Part shown: piece by piece, positions 22,384 through 32,922 of the stretch
How positions within the stretch are numbered: position 1 is the first letter of the stretch
Layout: the number at the start of each line of letters is the position of its first letter
Assembly (NCBI GenBank): GCA_032622095.1
Contig: CP136061.1
Coordinates: forward strand, 54,015,762-54,079,761
DNA: 64,000 nucleotides
Direction: 5' to 3'
DNA from: Siphonodentalium dalli
Lineage: Eukaryota; Mollusca; Scaphopoda; Gadilida; Siphonodentaliidae
Position numbers and translations under genes: made by a program
Notes under the pieces: model-generated
What the model was told of the DNA's origin: nothing
Seen by the model: the letters and a program-made list of their open reading frames with translations, nothing else
The model's database searches: none

Positions 22384-23793
22384 TCATGGGGACTTGACAC
22401 CAAATAACTTCAGTATATGATCATGCCTCATTACAGTGTAGTCAGGGCTTGGTAATTTGATTGTCTCACCATCTAAGCCCAATGTTTGTTCAACACTAGG
22501 TAGGCCTTCATCATCTGCTGAACCTTCAGGGTACTGGTAATCTAATTTCACTCTCATATGCTTTATGTGGCACAGATGCAGGGTAGTAACGTTTCTCAAC
22601 TTGTCCATTCTAGCTCTTATCAAATAGAACATAAACTTCATATAATCACCCGGTTTAGCATCTTGATGAACAATAAGGCAGCTGTTCTTGGAGCCATAAT
22701 CTTGATCCAAAATACCGGTATTCAGTACAAATTCTGCCATGTAATAGTCAATACCAGTGAATTGACCCTTCACATATTTCCATCCTGACAGTTCACCTTC
22801 TGTTGCTGTCAAGTCATACCGAAAAAGTGGATTTTGCTCCTCTGTCAGAAGGTATTCTATTTCTGCCTCAAATTTTCTGGGCTTTTTGAACATACCCACA
22901 CAAAGCCTAAACATCCTAGCTGCCACTCCGTGAACCTCCTGTGCAGATCTCATCATATCGCTGAAGTAACCATGGTACTGGGCAAAGCCACTGAATGTCA
23001 GAAATTTACCCCCAGAATAGATGCAGTTGACATTATGGTCCTTCAATTCTCCTTTAATGATTGCCAGTATAGCACTCTCAAATCCTGCACCTGATAAAGT
23101 TAATGCTACTCTGTTCCCGGTCCCAGTCGGCAAGATTCCAATAGGAATAGATACAGGAGCAAGCTGGCAATCAGGATCTTCATAATCTATGCCTGCTTCC
23201 TTCTGAATGTTTGGCAAGATTCCATTGATCACTTCATAATACATGCCATCACCACCGCAAAATACAACACCGTCATATGGTGTAAGATCTGTGTTCTTCA
23301 GGATTTCAGTGCAATGCCTATTGGCATGTTCTGTCAGCTTGATGTCGCAGCTAATGCCAGCTTCAGTGAAAAGAGGCTCTGCTTTCTCTCTGAACAATTT
23401 CATTGACTTCCCAGATCCACTGATGGGGTTGATAATCACAAATAGCTTCTTTGGCTTGTTTGTTATTGATGCTAAATTCTGTGAAATCAATTGTTCTATG
23501 TCTTCACTGTTGCTGCCTTCAAGTTTGTAAGAAAACTTTTCTAAATCTTTATACTTCTTCAGTTTGATTATGTTGATCGTTAACGTACTGAGGTTGGCCT
23601 TTTTACTCTTCTCAATCCTTACGGATATTATGTTTTCAATCGCGATTTCATCTTTGCCAATTTTCACGTATTTTGGGTTAACGGAAACTTCAACTTGCTT
23701 ACGTCCAAGTTTGAAGTTGGCAGCAATCTGTTGTGTGGTATCTTCTGTCAGTGTCACTTCCACCGTGTCTTCGTTGATTGGAGATTCCATCAT
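22384..23793 (-). CDS. Sphingosine/ceramide kinase-family lipid kinase
   Basis: Encodes a DAGK-type catalytic domain that would phosphorylate a sphingolipid (sphingosine or ceramide) using ATP. From the ATGATG at 23793 it gives ~469 residues. Counting from the GTG at 23832 (residue 1), the nucleotide-binding NPISGSG is at 135-141, GGDG at 193-196, LPTGTGN at 234-240 and a C-terminal DGE at 454-456. Residues ~45-120 look like the PH-like region of ceramide kinase, and the C-terminal HDHILKLFG also recalls ceramide kinase; TGTGN is closer to sphingosine kinases. I therefore leave the substrate open. There is no signal peptide. The frame continues open to a stop at 23854-23856 without an ATG, and a possible minus-strand splice acceptor (CCACAG) sits there, so the true start may lie in an upstream exon. 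The catalytic core has no intron, which raises the possibility of an old retrocopy. Confidence 0.92.
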   Translation of the reverse strand: MMESPINEDTVEVTLTEDTTQQIAANFKLGRKQVEVSVNPKYVKIGKDEIAIENIISVRIEKSKKANLSTLTINIIKLKKYKDLEKFSYKLEGSNSEDIEQLISQNLASITNKPKKLFVIINPISGSGKSMKLFREKAEPLFTEAGISCDIKLTEHANRHCTEILKNTDLTPYDGVVFCGGDGMYYEVINGILPNIQKEAGIDYEDPDCQLAPVSIPIGILPTGTGNRVALTLSGAGFESAILAIIKGELKDHNVNCIYSGGKFLTFSGFAQYHGYFSDMMRSAQEVHGVAARMFRLCVGMFKKPRKFEAEIEYLLTEEQNPLFRYDLTATEGELSGWKYVKGQFTGIDYYMAEFVLNTGILDQDYGSKNSCLIVHQDAKPGDYMKFMFYLIRARMDKLRNVTTLHLCHIKHMRVKLDYQYPEGSADDEGLPSVEQTLGLDGETIKLPSPDYTVMRHDHILKLFGVKSP

Positions 23794-24370
23794 TAAACCC
23801 AAATCATTAATGGTGTCAACTTCCGCATTCACTGGTTTGCAATTTACCTGTGGCTATAATATGTTGGTCACAAAAAAAGACACCCGGTATTGGACGATAT
23901 ATCTCGGATTGGTAAACTGATAACAGATTGTGTTGTCCTGCAGGCCTGCATTATATGAGAATGCAAATACCACAATAACATATAATGTGATCTATCTTGC
24001 ATTGATATGATCTTAGAAATTAATTGGTTCTCTCTTTGTGTTATCGATGGTTTAGTGACCAGTGCTATAATGTTAATTGCTAATTACAAAGTTTACCTAT
24101 TTCAAGTGTTCTTAAGAATCATTCAAATTAGAATAATTTTTACGCTTATTCCTACCTCTGCAGTTTACCTATAGTTACTTGTTATTATATGTGTAATTGT
24201 TGTTCATACTCTCAATTGAGAGGCTTTCATTTGAGGACGGATTTATTATTTTTTTTTAAGAAGATACGATGTGGCGCCGGGAAGGTCCGACGGTCACATG
24301 ACATGTAGACACTCTTTGTTGCATCTTGCATACAACATTTATCATGTATGGAAGGCCAAATTCACATTTA
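23794..24370. other. 5' region of lipid kinase
   Basis: Minus-strand upstream side of the kinase. The frame remains open to 23854, next to a possible acceptor at about 23851-23856 (minus strand ...TTATAGCCACAG). No obvious upstream coding exon or TATA box was found. Confidence 0.45.
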
Positions 24371-24885
24371 TTAAAGGTACTAAATCCGATTCGATGGTCC
24401 CCATATCATCAGATTCCATCAAAACCAGAATTTTTGAAATGCCGCTTCAGTTGTCAGAATCGAGTAGTTGCCCAAAAATAATGCCAACATTTGGGCTCTT
24501 TAATACTCTAACATTTCGTTGAACAAAATGTGGATAAATAACAGGTTTAGGGTAATTTTATACTATATAGTTACTATATAGTATAAAATTGCCCAAAACC
24601 TGTTATTTATCAACATTTTGTTCAACGAAATGTTAGAGTAATAGAGTTGCCCATCTTCATCCGCAACTTGGTCCGAGACCGTCTTCTCGTCGACTGTTTA
24701 TTGGGCCACTTAAACAAATTTCCGTGGTGAAAAACAATAGATTTCAAAAATCGATATCTGATAACTATAAGCTTTAATGGGTGGGTTCCTCGACTCGAAT
24801 CAACTATTTTTTTTTTACATCCGAAGCCATGGAAATACTAATTTGCTAGCGTTAGTTCATATTATACATATTTAAAGATGGATTT
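24371..24885 (+). mobile_element. Family A MITE, copy 3, with internal palindrome
   Basis: Starts TTAAAGGTACTAAATCCGAT and ends ATACATATTTAA, and contains the family landmarks TTCATCCGCAACTTGGTCC and GTTCCTCGACTCGAATC. The middle is rearranged into a 137-bp palindrome (24504-24640). Confidence 0.85.
24504..24640. repeat. 137-bp near-perfect palindrome
   Basis: TACTCTAACATTTCG at the left returns as CGAAATGTTAGAGTA at the right, and the two halves meet at ACTATATAGT-TACTATATAGT with almost no loop. It consists of the family A AAAATTGCCCAAAACCTGTT block copied in both orientations. Confidence 0.95.
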
Positions 24886-24945
24886 TCTTTTCAAATAACA
24901 ATTTTAAAATTGTTTCGTGGGTCTCTGTTAACAGATAAATAAAAA
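24881..24945. mobile_element. Family C end fragment
   Basis: TTTAAAGATGGATTTTCTTT followed by CAAATAACAATTTTAAAATTG and TCGTGGGT matches the family C left end at 39042. It shares its TTTAA with the end of the family A copy. Confidence 0.7.
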
Positions 24946-25179
24946 AAAGTGATAAATTTCAAATTTGATCAGCCTGGGTTGCTACTATCTTCAAAATATG
25001 ACAATGTCGGGTGGAATGAAGCCTTTATTAGGCATACATTGCCTTAAATTTTATACCAGTTGGAACGCCATGGCGAAATGATGATTGGATTTGGCGGCCA
25101 TCTTGGATTTATACTGGAAACAAGGGTTATTATTTATCAGAAACCTGTTTCTAGTTCACTTTCTGAAAGAGCACACATA

Positions 25180-27424
25180 CACACTGTCCAATCGGCTCGC
25201 GGAATACCAATGTGAACGTCAGAATACCAGTGCTGTACAGGAGAATACCAGTGTGAACGTCAGAATACCAGTGCTGTACAGGAGAATACCAGTGTGAACG
25301 TCAGAATACCAGTGCTGTACAGGAGAATACCAGTGCTGTACAGGAGAATACCAGTGCTGTACAGGAGAATACCAGTGTTTTTAAGCGATATGATGGTACC
25401 ATAATTAGAACTGGACGGCTAAATAACATGACAAAACACAATGGAAAGGTATGCGCGATCTATTTTATATTTACCCAATGGAGGGGTCACCTGGTGATGT
25501 TCAGTTCGACTCTTGACGATCTGGCCTTTGTTTAAAGCAGAAAAATAGGGTATACAAACTCATAGGGTGGAGGTCAAATTTTGCCATAATCGGTATTCTA
25601 GTTTTGTTTAATTCGTGAGGTTAACTTGCGGAATTTTTTATAAAATTCCGACAGCGGAATCTATTGGAAAAACGTGCACATCGAAATCACTGGCGTGTAT
25701 TAGTTGGAAATACACGAAAATAAATCGAAACGAGGGACGGTGATCACAGAAAATGGCACGGCGAACTACCAGTGCATGCCAACGAGGGCTACAAGTGCCA
25801 ATTTTTCTTTATATGGTAAATTATATCGGGTATATGTCGATAAACGCTTCATACAGAGCATCGGGCACCCGAAATGCCTCACCATTCCCAAAATAACGAC
25901 AAAGTTGATATAGAAGGGTAAATATGTGGATCTATAATAGGAAAGTACGAAACTTCAACTATATATGTCGATACTCAAAGTTAGTGTAAAATATAGAACA
26001 AATTTCATGATGTCCAGGTCAGAATATGGAGTTTTTGTAGAATTGTTCTTTCCCTCTTGTCCCATTGATTGCCGCGCTTTCCTTTTCTGAAAAGAGAAAA
26101 ATAAAGAGAAAATTAGATATGCATAAAATAAACCCCTAGATTTATCCATATATGCACACGCAGTCATAAAATATATCAATCTATTTGTACACGTATCCAC
26201 AACATATATACGTCCAATCACCACGCAACGATCCACCAAAAATAATCCAGCCAACCATCGACTCGCCAATCACTCACTGATTCATCAGCACAGCCATCCA
26301 ACCCATTCTCCCATCACTCCAGCTCAGAAACATATCATATATATCCATGCATTCAACAATTAATATATTTGACACCAGTCCATCCATCGATATATCATAT
26401 TGCATGCATGCATACGGTAACGCCTTAAAATCAACGAAGAACTCAACATATATAGGCAAAGATATGCATGGCCCATAATATCAATTACTTTCTAAATTTT
26501 GGGAACAAGTCTACCCCATATAATTATGCAACATTTGCTGGGATAATTAGAAATATCATTCCATTAGTATTAGAACGTCTTCCCTTTTAATGATAGACTT
26601 ATTTGCAAATGTTAAACATTAGTTTAAACTAACTGTTTGAATCCAATTGATATGGAAATAACTCAGTGCCAATACCGAATAAATGGAAATTTAAACTCTT
26701 GTCAACTAAATTGTTACTTTATGTTCCACCAATGTTGAGTATCGCCGTACTTAAAATTTCGAACTTTCAAATCTTAGACCCACACATGTACCATTCTAGA
26801 TCGATTGTGCCCAAATTTGATGAGGGGATGAGACATTCCTATAGCTTAAACCGAATCTAACCCACCCCCCCCCCCCGACATATACCCGATATAACTTACC
26901 ATATAAAGAAAATTTGGCACTGGTAGCCCTCGTTGGCATGCACTGCATGGTAGATCGCCGTGCCATTTTCTGTGATCACCGCCCCTCGTTTCGATTTATT
27001 TTCATGTATTTCCAACTAATACACGCCAGTGATTTCGATGTGCACGTTTTGCCAATAGATTCCGCTGTCGGAATTTTATAAAAAAATCCGCAAGTTATGC
27101 TCAGGAATTAAACAAAACGCACTAGAATACCGATTATGGCAAAATTTGACCTCCACCCTACGAGTTTGTACACCCTATTTTTCTGCTTTAAACGAAGGCC
27201 AGATCGCCAACTGCAGAGTCGAACTGAACATCACCAGGTGACCCCTCCACTGGGTAAATGCAAAATTGATCGTATATACCTTTCCATTGTCTTTTGTTTT
27301 GTTATTTAGCCGTCCAGTTCTAATTATGGTACCATCATATCGCTTTAAAACACTGGTATTCTCCTATACAGCACTGGTATTCTGACGTTCACGCTGATAT
27401 TCCGCGAGCCGATTGGACAGTGTG
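25180..27424. mobile_element. Fold-back transposon, long terminal inverted repeats, 5-bp target duplication
   Basis: The arm at 25180-25840 starts CACACTGTCCAATCGGCTCG. The arm at 26876-27424 ends CCGATTGGACAGTGTG and is its reverse complement over more than 500 bp, including tracts such as GAAATCACTGGCGTGTATTA. ACATA lies immediately outside both ends (25175-25179 and 27425-27429). The ~1.03-kb centre has no transposase-like frame. The left arm is longer because its minisatellite (25200-25377) has expanded. Long arms with inner tandem repeats are a feature of Foldback/Galileo-like elements, but the superfamily is not settled. Confidence 0.92.
25200..25377. repeat. Minisatellite, ~21-bp units in 42-bp pairs
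   Basis: Alternating GAATACCAGTGTGAACGTCA and GAATACCAGTGCTGTACAGG units, ending in three of the second type. The right arm of the fold-back element keeps only about two units (27350-27400), so expansion followed insertion or arm copying. Confidence 0.93.
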
Positions 27425-27669
27425 ACATAACTTGACATGATATAAAAATGGCACTTTTGGCCAGTCTGTTCCAATATGACAAAAGTTGGTCGCTAAGTCA
27501 CTACACTATCATCACGCTGTGTATTCGCATCGGTAAATAGTTACAGGGCGGTAAATAGCTGCAGTCCATAGGAAACATCATTCCGTGGGCAGATATAAGA
27601 GTTGTCAATATTGCGCGTTTCTTTGTGCATTTTGGAGGGACAATTAGTGCCTAATATTTATGGAAATGG

Positions 27670-28157
27670 TTAAAGGTACTCAATCCGACCAGAGGGTCCA
27701 CATCTCAACAGATTCCAACAACAACAATCCGATCAGAGGGTCCTATATTACTATTTCTTTGGCTTTGGTGGTAAAAAATATTTGATTCGAGTCGAGGAAC
27801 CCATCAAACAAAGCTCAGAGTTATTAGATATTGATTTTTGAAAATTCTTATGTTCTCGAGATGAGTACTAATAATTGCCGTCAATTTCGTTTCCTGCTCG
27901 AGATTTGTACACCAAAACTCTATTCAAACAGACAAGGATGGATAACTCTAAAATCAAGTGGTAATAATAACGCAATTTTGACTGAGATCTGGGCCAGAAA
28001 GTATTCCCGATAATGAAAAATAATAGATTTCTAAAATCGATATCTAACAAATCTGAGCTTTGATGGGTGACTTTCTCGACTCGAATCAAATATTTTTGAC
28101 TCCCGAAGCCATTGAAATAGTAATTGAGAGGAGTTTTATCGGATTGAGTACCTTTAA
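27670..28157. mobile_element. Family A MITE, copy 4, complete
   Basis: The best-preserved ends: TTAA-AGGTACTCAATCCGA at the left and TCGGATTGAGTACCT-TTAA at the right, a perfect 15-bp terminal inverted repeat with TTAA on both sides. Fold-back subtype: GATTCGAGTCGAGGAACCC near 27785 and its reverse complement near 28070. Confidence 0.93.
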
Positions 28158-28529
28158 GCCAACTAGGCTGTTATTGCCCATTGGTTACCCCATTAATCTC
28201 AACGCATAGGAATTCTACATGTATTCAAACGTACATTTTTACGGCCCAAACGTGACTTTTCATGAGTTCCCCCCCCCCATATAACTTCGTAAAACCTGTA
28301 GAATTCTTTTGATGGTCGTCTCATGTTGTACAATCAAGTTTTTGGAGTTGGTGTGTGGTGAGATATTGTTGATTTGGGTTCAAGTTCATTGCCTCGCGAA
28401 AATTGAATTTTTTATAGAGGTACTGTAGGAAAAAGATGGCGGATTGTAGCATTTTGGTGACGGACGATCGTATATATGAAAGATCATATATAGCGGTAAC
28501 TCATTTCGTGTTACTAACTTGTATACTTA
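28158..28529. other. Spacer, no gene seen
   Basis: Contains a nine-base C run at about 28270. No coding signal. Confidence 0.5.
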
Positions 28530-28639
28530 GGAGATAACCATACCCTGTTGAGTTGTACATTCTGGGATTCGGCGAGTTCACAAACTGTTTTCATGCTCGA
28601 ATCCCAGAATGTACAACGAAACAGGGTACGTTTATCTCC
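28530..28639. repeat. Hairpin, ~42-bp arms
   Basis: GGAGATAACCATACCCTGTT ... CTGGGATTCG pairs with CGAATCCCAGAATGTACAAC ... TATCTCC. The loop region (GGCGAGTTCACAAACTGTT) is shared with the element at 41481-41623. Confidence 0.9.
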
Positions 28640-29322
28640 ATTGTAATCTATCAAGGAATTTGCACACAAAAAAACTGTATAAAAAGTATCATTTAGTCAT
28701 GTTCATGACACGAATCGAGACTTTCATTTTGCCGTTGTCACCGTGCACAAATCGTTGGGTTTGTTCATTGCGTTACTCGGAACACTGCTCTGTAGCAATT
28801 TCCTGTGGGGCGGGTTGGTTCGTTTCGCTACTCCGTTCTGCACCGATGAAATTTTACCGTGCTACATTCAGATTTGATGCACGCTGAAGCGGCCAATGTC
28901 GGTGAATCGAAAACTAAAATTAGCCCTCTCGGCCAATCAGAATGCTTGCTATTAGTGAAAATACACAATTGAATTACAAATGTACATAAACAGAGAATTG
29001 ACAAATTTTCTCTATCCAGTTTTCGAACTATCGAATATTATGATAAAATAGATTTTGTTACATACATTTTGAACGGCCAAAATATGAAATTTGACACAAC
29101 CAGACATATATTTTGTATTTACTGGTTATGTACTTGAACAAAACATAAGTACCAGGCTAAGTGTAATTCCAGGGTTCTGTTGGTATTTGTCTAAGGTACG
29201 ATGTTATATTTAACTGCTATTTGAAAAATTAATGCATACTTGGCATTGATATGAGATGTTTGGCATATTTCAATTATTCTGATTGTGTCATGAAAGACTG
29301 ACTGGAAGTATAGGAAATAGTG
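28640..29322. other. Intergenic, no gene supported
   Basis: A 92-codon frame (28609-28887) has no recognisable domain. CCAATCAG-type words near 28935 are not placed relative to any gene. Confidence 0.45.
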
Positions 29323-29845
29323 TTTTGTATGGCCTGGTGAGTATCCTGGTCTCTTCAGATTCTGACATTTTACCAGAAATTAATTAAATTACTCTGCCTG
29401 ATTAATGTTCCAGTCTCTTCAGACTCTTACAATTTTACCAGAAAGCTATTAGTGTGGCTGAAGGGGTCACTATCACCAAAAAAATTGCTGAAGGGTACAC
29501 AGGATTTTCAAAATGTGCTGAAGGGTGCACAGGGTTTGAAATGTCATTCTAAAGGACATTCAGTCTTCGTATCTGCCATGCTTTCTGTTAGAGAATAATT
29601 GTTTACGTTCCAATGCATATCAAAATGTACTGAAAACAAACTGCTAATGGGCGCCAGACTTTCATAAACACAATTTAAGTAATGGTATTCGTGCCGATCA
29701 CAAACCATGTGTACCCTTCAGCACATTTTCAAACCCTGTGTACCCTTCAGCACTTTTTTTGGTGAGAGTGACACCTTCAGCATTAGTGTGTTATATGGCC
29801 CGGTGAGTGTCCCGGTCTCTTCAGATTCTGACATTTTACCAGAAA
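29323..29845. repeat. ~60-bp repeat, three copies, split by a transposon
   Basis: GGTCTCTTCAGATTCTGACA then TTTTACCAGAAA occurs at about 29350-29383, in diverged form at 29407-29446, and again at about 29816-29845. The element 29457-29781 was inserted between the second and third copies. Confidence 0.8.
29457..29781. mobile_element. Family D MITE, 9-bp target duplication
   Basis: Left end GCTGAAGGGGTCACTATCAC and right end GTGAGAGTGACACCTTCAGC are inverted repeats, extended inward by two TGCTGAAGGGTACACAGG-like blocks per side. ATTAGTGTG stands directly outside both ends (29448-29456 and 29782-29790). A 9-bp duplication fits Mutator-like elements. A second, end-damaged copy lies at 44038-44290. 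Confidence 0.92.
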
Positions 29846-29945
29846 ATCCTAAATTAATATTTGGTACATTGATTTACCTCTTCAGGCTTTGGGATATTTG
29901 AATAATTCTATTCTAAGTTGGTTCCAGTTGACAGTCTCGAGCAGC

Positions 29946-30490
29946 ATCTAGTATTGGCTCAGTGTATCTCTTTGGACTTCTAGTATTGGCTCAGTATATC
30001 TCTTCGCACTTCTAGTATTGGCTCAGTGTATCTCTTTGGACTTCTAGTATTGGCTCAGTTTATATCTTCGGACTTCTAGTATTGGCTCCGTGTATCTCTT
30101 TTGACTTCTAGTATTGGCTCAGTGTATCTCTTCGAACTTCTAGTATTGGCTCCGTGTATCTATTTGGACTTCTAGTATTGGCTCAGTGTATCTCTTCGGA
30201 CTTCTAGTATTGGCTCAGTGTATCTCTTCGGACTTCTAGTATTGGCTCCGTGTATCTCTTTGGACTTCTAGTATTGGCTCAGTGTATCTCTTCGGACTTC
30301 TAGTATTGGCTCCGTGTATCTCTTTGGACTTCTAGTATTGGCTCAGTGTATCTCTTCGGACTTCTAGTATTGGCTCAGTGTATCTCTTCGGACTTCTAGT
30401 ACTGGCTCAGTATATCTCTACGGACTTTTAGTATTGGCTCAGTGTATCTCTTCGGACTTTTAGTATTGGCTCAGTGTATCTCTTCGGACT
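29946..30490. repeat. 32-bp minisatellite, ~17 copies
   Basis: Unit CTTCTAGTATTGGCTCAGTG followed by TATCTCTTCGGA, with alternating CTTCGGA/CTTTGGA and CAGTG/CCGTG variants. A single diverged unit with the same flanking words (ACTCGAGC...ATATCTCAG) recurs at 30656-30710, presumably an unexpanded relative. Confidence 0.97.
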
Positions 30491-31347
30491 ATATCTCAGT
30501 TAGGGAAACACCCCATACTTAGACTTATCGAGCTGACAAGCTCATATCTCTTCTTTGCAACTATAGATTGCAGCGTTATGGTAATATTTAACCAAGTCGA
30601 CAGGCATGCTCCTTCGTGCTATGGAATATTATTAGGCTAAATATGTTCTGCTGACAGACTCGAGCTACTTCTAGCATTGGTCCAGTTTGTATCTTCGGAC
30701 TATATCTCAGCCACAGGAACATCCTACTAGCAGCCCTCGTAAAACACATCTTCTCGTTTTGCACAACACTTTCCATAATATTCTTATATAACTATTTAAA
30801 CATGCATTATGCCATTATTACCGTGCTTCAATCTGTATGAAGGACTCTGGCCATTTCAGGCTCTCGTCCCTCTAAATAGTCAAAGTTAGGTGATCATAGG
30901 TATAAACTCTCAGAAATAATCAATGTCCGATATAATATTTACGAAAAATAGTAAAGTTATTAAATTAAACTACCTACATACTTTTCCACCTTAACTTTTA
31001 ACTTATGCTACCAGAAAATAAATACTTAGTAACAATCCAGTGTTTCCAAACAGAAGTTCCCTTTTAAAACACAGAAACTTGGCTAAGAACTAATCCTGAT
31101 GAAACGAATTTTGAAATTTTATTACAGCAGAATCCTAAACTCTAAATACCCAAGTTTAAATACATGAATTCTCCTGCACTGTGGAAACACAGAGTAATAC
31201 GGCATTTTGATTGGTCTAAAATTCCGCAACAAAAAGAATTGTAGCGTTGGAATTGCGGAGTAAATAGTTCCGACAATTACTGGCCGTGAAAACATATCAA
31301 ATTCATACGTGTATTCAAATAATGAGTTTTATGATATATGTGAGGCA
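30491..31347. other. Intergenic, no gene seen
   Basis: Apart from the isolated minisatellite unit at 30656-30710, nothing is recognisable. Confidence 0.5.
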
Positions 31348-31512
31348 CAATGTTTATATTTTACCGCTTATAATAACTTTTGAATAGTAGGAAAGTTACC
31401 GAGTGAACTTTGGCGCTAAAAGTGTGATTTAATCACAATTTTATCGCCAAAGTTCACTCGGTAACATTCTGAATATTCAAAAGTTATTAAGCGGTAAAAT
31501 ACAAAATATTGT
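31348..31512. repeat. Hairpin MITE, ~75-bp arms
   Basis: CAATGTTTATATTTTACCGC ... CCGAGTGAACTTTGGCG returns in reverse as CGCCAAAGTTCACTCGG ... GCGGTAAAATACAAAATATTG. Non-coding. Confidence 0.92.
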
Positions 31513-31787
31513 GTACTGTGTGAATAATAAATGCATTGATGAAATATTTTGTATTAGATCCTGGATACGCCAGTAAAGTTAAAGTATTTTGAAAGTTATA
31601 AATATTTTTGACTAACTTTACGATGTATAAAATGGATTTATTTTATGTTTGCACATGCGAGAAGAAAGTAGAGGCCAGGCCTTTACAAAAAAATTCACCA
31701 CCGAAGTAGAAGAAATAGTAATTAATGGGTGTAAAATCTGACGGGACATCATTACGTACCTAACCGTGGAACGTGTTTCATACCACT

Positions 31788-32237
31788 TTAAATGTACTCA
31801 ATCCGATTCGTTGTTCCCCATATAATCAGATTCAGACAACAACAACAAAATTTGAAATGACGCTTCAGTTAAAAGAATCGATTAATTTCCCAAAATATAA
31901 TGCTAACCATGCATAGTCAACTATAGTATAAAATTGCCCAAACGTGTAATTTATCACCAATTTGTTCAACGAAATTTGGCCGGTTTGTGAAATATATAAC
32001 ACATAAAGCCACTTGATTTTAGAGTTATCCATCTTCATCCGCAATTTGGTTCGAGACCGAATATTTTCCAGGCCGCCACAAATTATATATCATGGGAAAT
32101 AACAAATTTCAAAAATAGATATCTGATTACTCTGAGCTTTGATGGGTGGGTTCCTCGACTCGAATAAAATATTTGTTTACCCCCGAAGCCAAAGAAATAG
32201 TTATTTGGAAGCGTTAATTTGGACTTTGCATCTTTAA
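31788..32237 (+). mobile_element. Family A MITE, copy 5
   Basis: TTAAATGTACTCAATCCGAT at the left and GCATCTTTAA at the right, with TTCATCCGCAATTTGGTTC and GTTCCTCGACTCGAAT inside. It ends ~400 bp before the start codon of the lectin gene. Confidence 0.88.
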
Positions 32238-32555
32238 GTTGAGTGCATAGCGCTTCAGATATCTTAGTTTTCGAGTCTCCCTCGTGTCAGTAAAGCGTTC
32301 CGATATTATGGTGAGCCCCTTTGAAACATCAGTGGACTTCATATGCCAAACACGTGTCACATCACACAACAATGTTGTGTTTCCCATCTCGGAAAGGTTA
32401 GAGTGTCTTCAATGTATCACTTGAAAGCAGTTCAATATAGACACGATAGGTATTGAGTACTTTGTGTGAACTGAATTTAAACTATACAATATATCTACTG
32501 GATGCCACTCAGTCAGCATCCTCGTCTGTGCTCGGGAGCTGTGTTCGCGAGTAGC

Positions 32556-32565
32556 CCTATATAGC
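32556..32565 (+). promoter_or_regulatory. Possible TATA box of the PAN-lectin gene
   Basis: CCTATATAGC about 80 bp before the chosen ATG at 32643. Only position and wording support it; no start site is known. Confidence 0.3.
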
Positions 32566-32642
32566 GTGTATATGCATGGTATATGCATACCTATTTCTCA
32601 TATTTTTAAAGATATCACTGAGACACATTAACATTCGTGAAC

Positions 32643-32922
32643 ATGTCCAAGGTGACATCAGAGATGAAGAACAAGAGCATGTTAGGAGTTTTCTTGATTT
32701 TGTTATATTTCTATCACGTGGAGGCAAATTATGTCATTGTAAGCGCCAGATTCGTAGCAGGAGGTGGACAAACAAACGTAAAAAGCATACTCTCACATGC
32801 GACAGCCAAGTCCGAAATCAAGTGTGGTGCAATATGTCTGAAAACAATCGGTTGTAAGTCATTTACTTACGACAGTACCGACTGCATTCTTCTGAAGGAC
32901 GAGAGTGGAAAATTAGCAGTTG
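32643..32922 (+). CDS. PAN-lectin gene exon 1: signal peptide and PAN/apple-like domain
   Basis: Reading from ATG 32643 gives 93 residues plus one base. Residues ~8-28 (MKNKSMLGVFLILLYFYHVEA) form a classic secretion signal; the ATG at 32664 would start directly at it and is an equally good choice. The rest carries a PAN/apple-like core with C61-X3-C65-X5-C71-X9-C81 and the phrase GCKSFTY typical of that fold, which mediates protein or carbohydrate contacts outside cells. The exon ends G|GTGAGT at 32922/32923 in phase 1. The next exon I can recognise is at 39932, in matching phase. The product should be secreted. I do not assign a family name. Confidence 0.82.

Noticed and set aside
23243-23530. 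Plus-strand frames within the lipid kinase
   Set aside because: Shadows of the kinase coding strand; no domain and no independent signals.
25955-26459. Minus-strand frames in the centre of the fold-back element as transposase
   Set aside because: No DDE motif or known transposase block, and the frames are short and of biased composition.
29946-30490. CRISPR-like regular 32-bp repeats
   Set aside because: Units are directly adjacent with no spacers, there are no cas genes, and the DNA is eukaryotic; it is a minisatellite.
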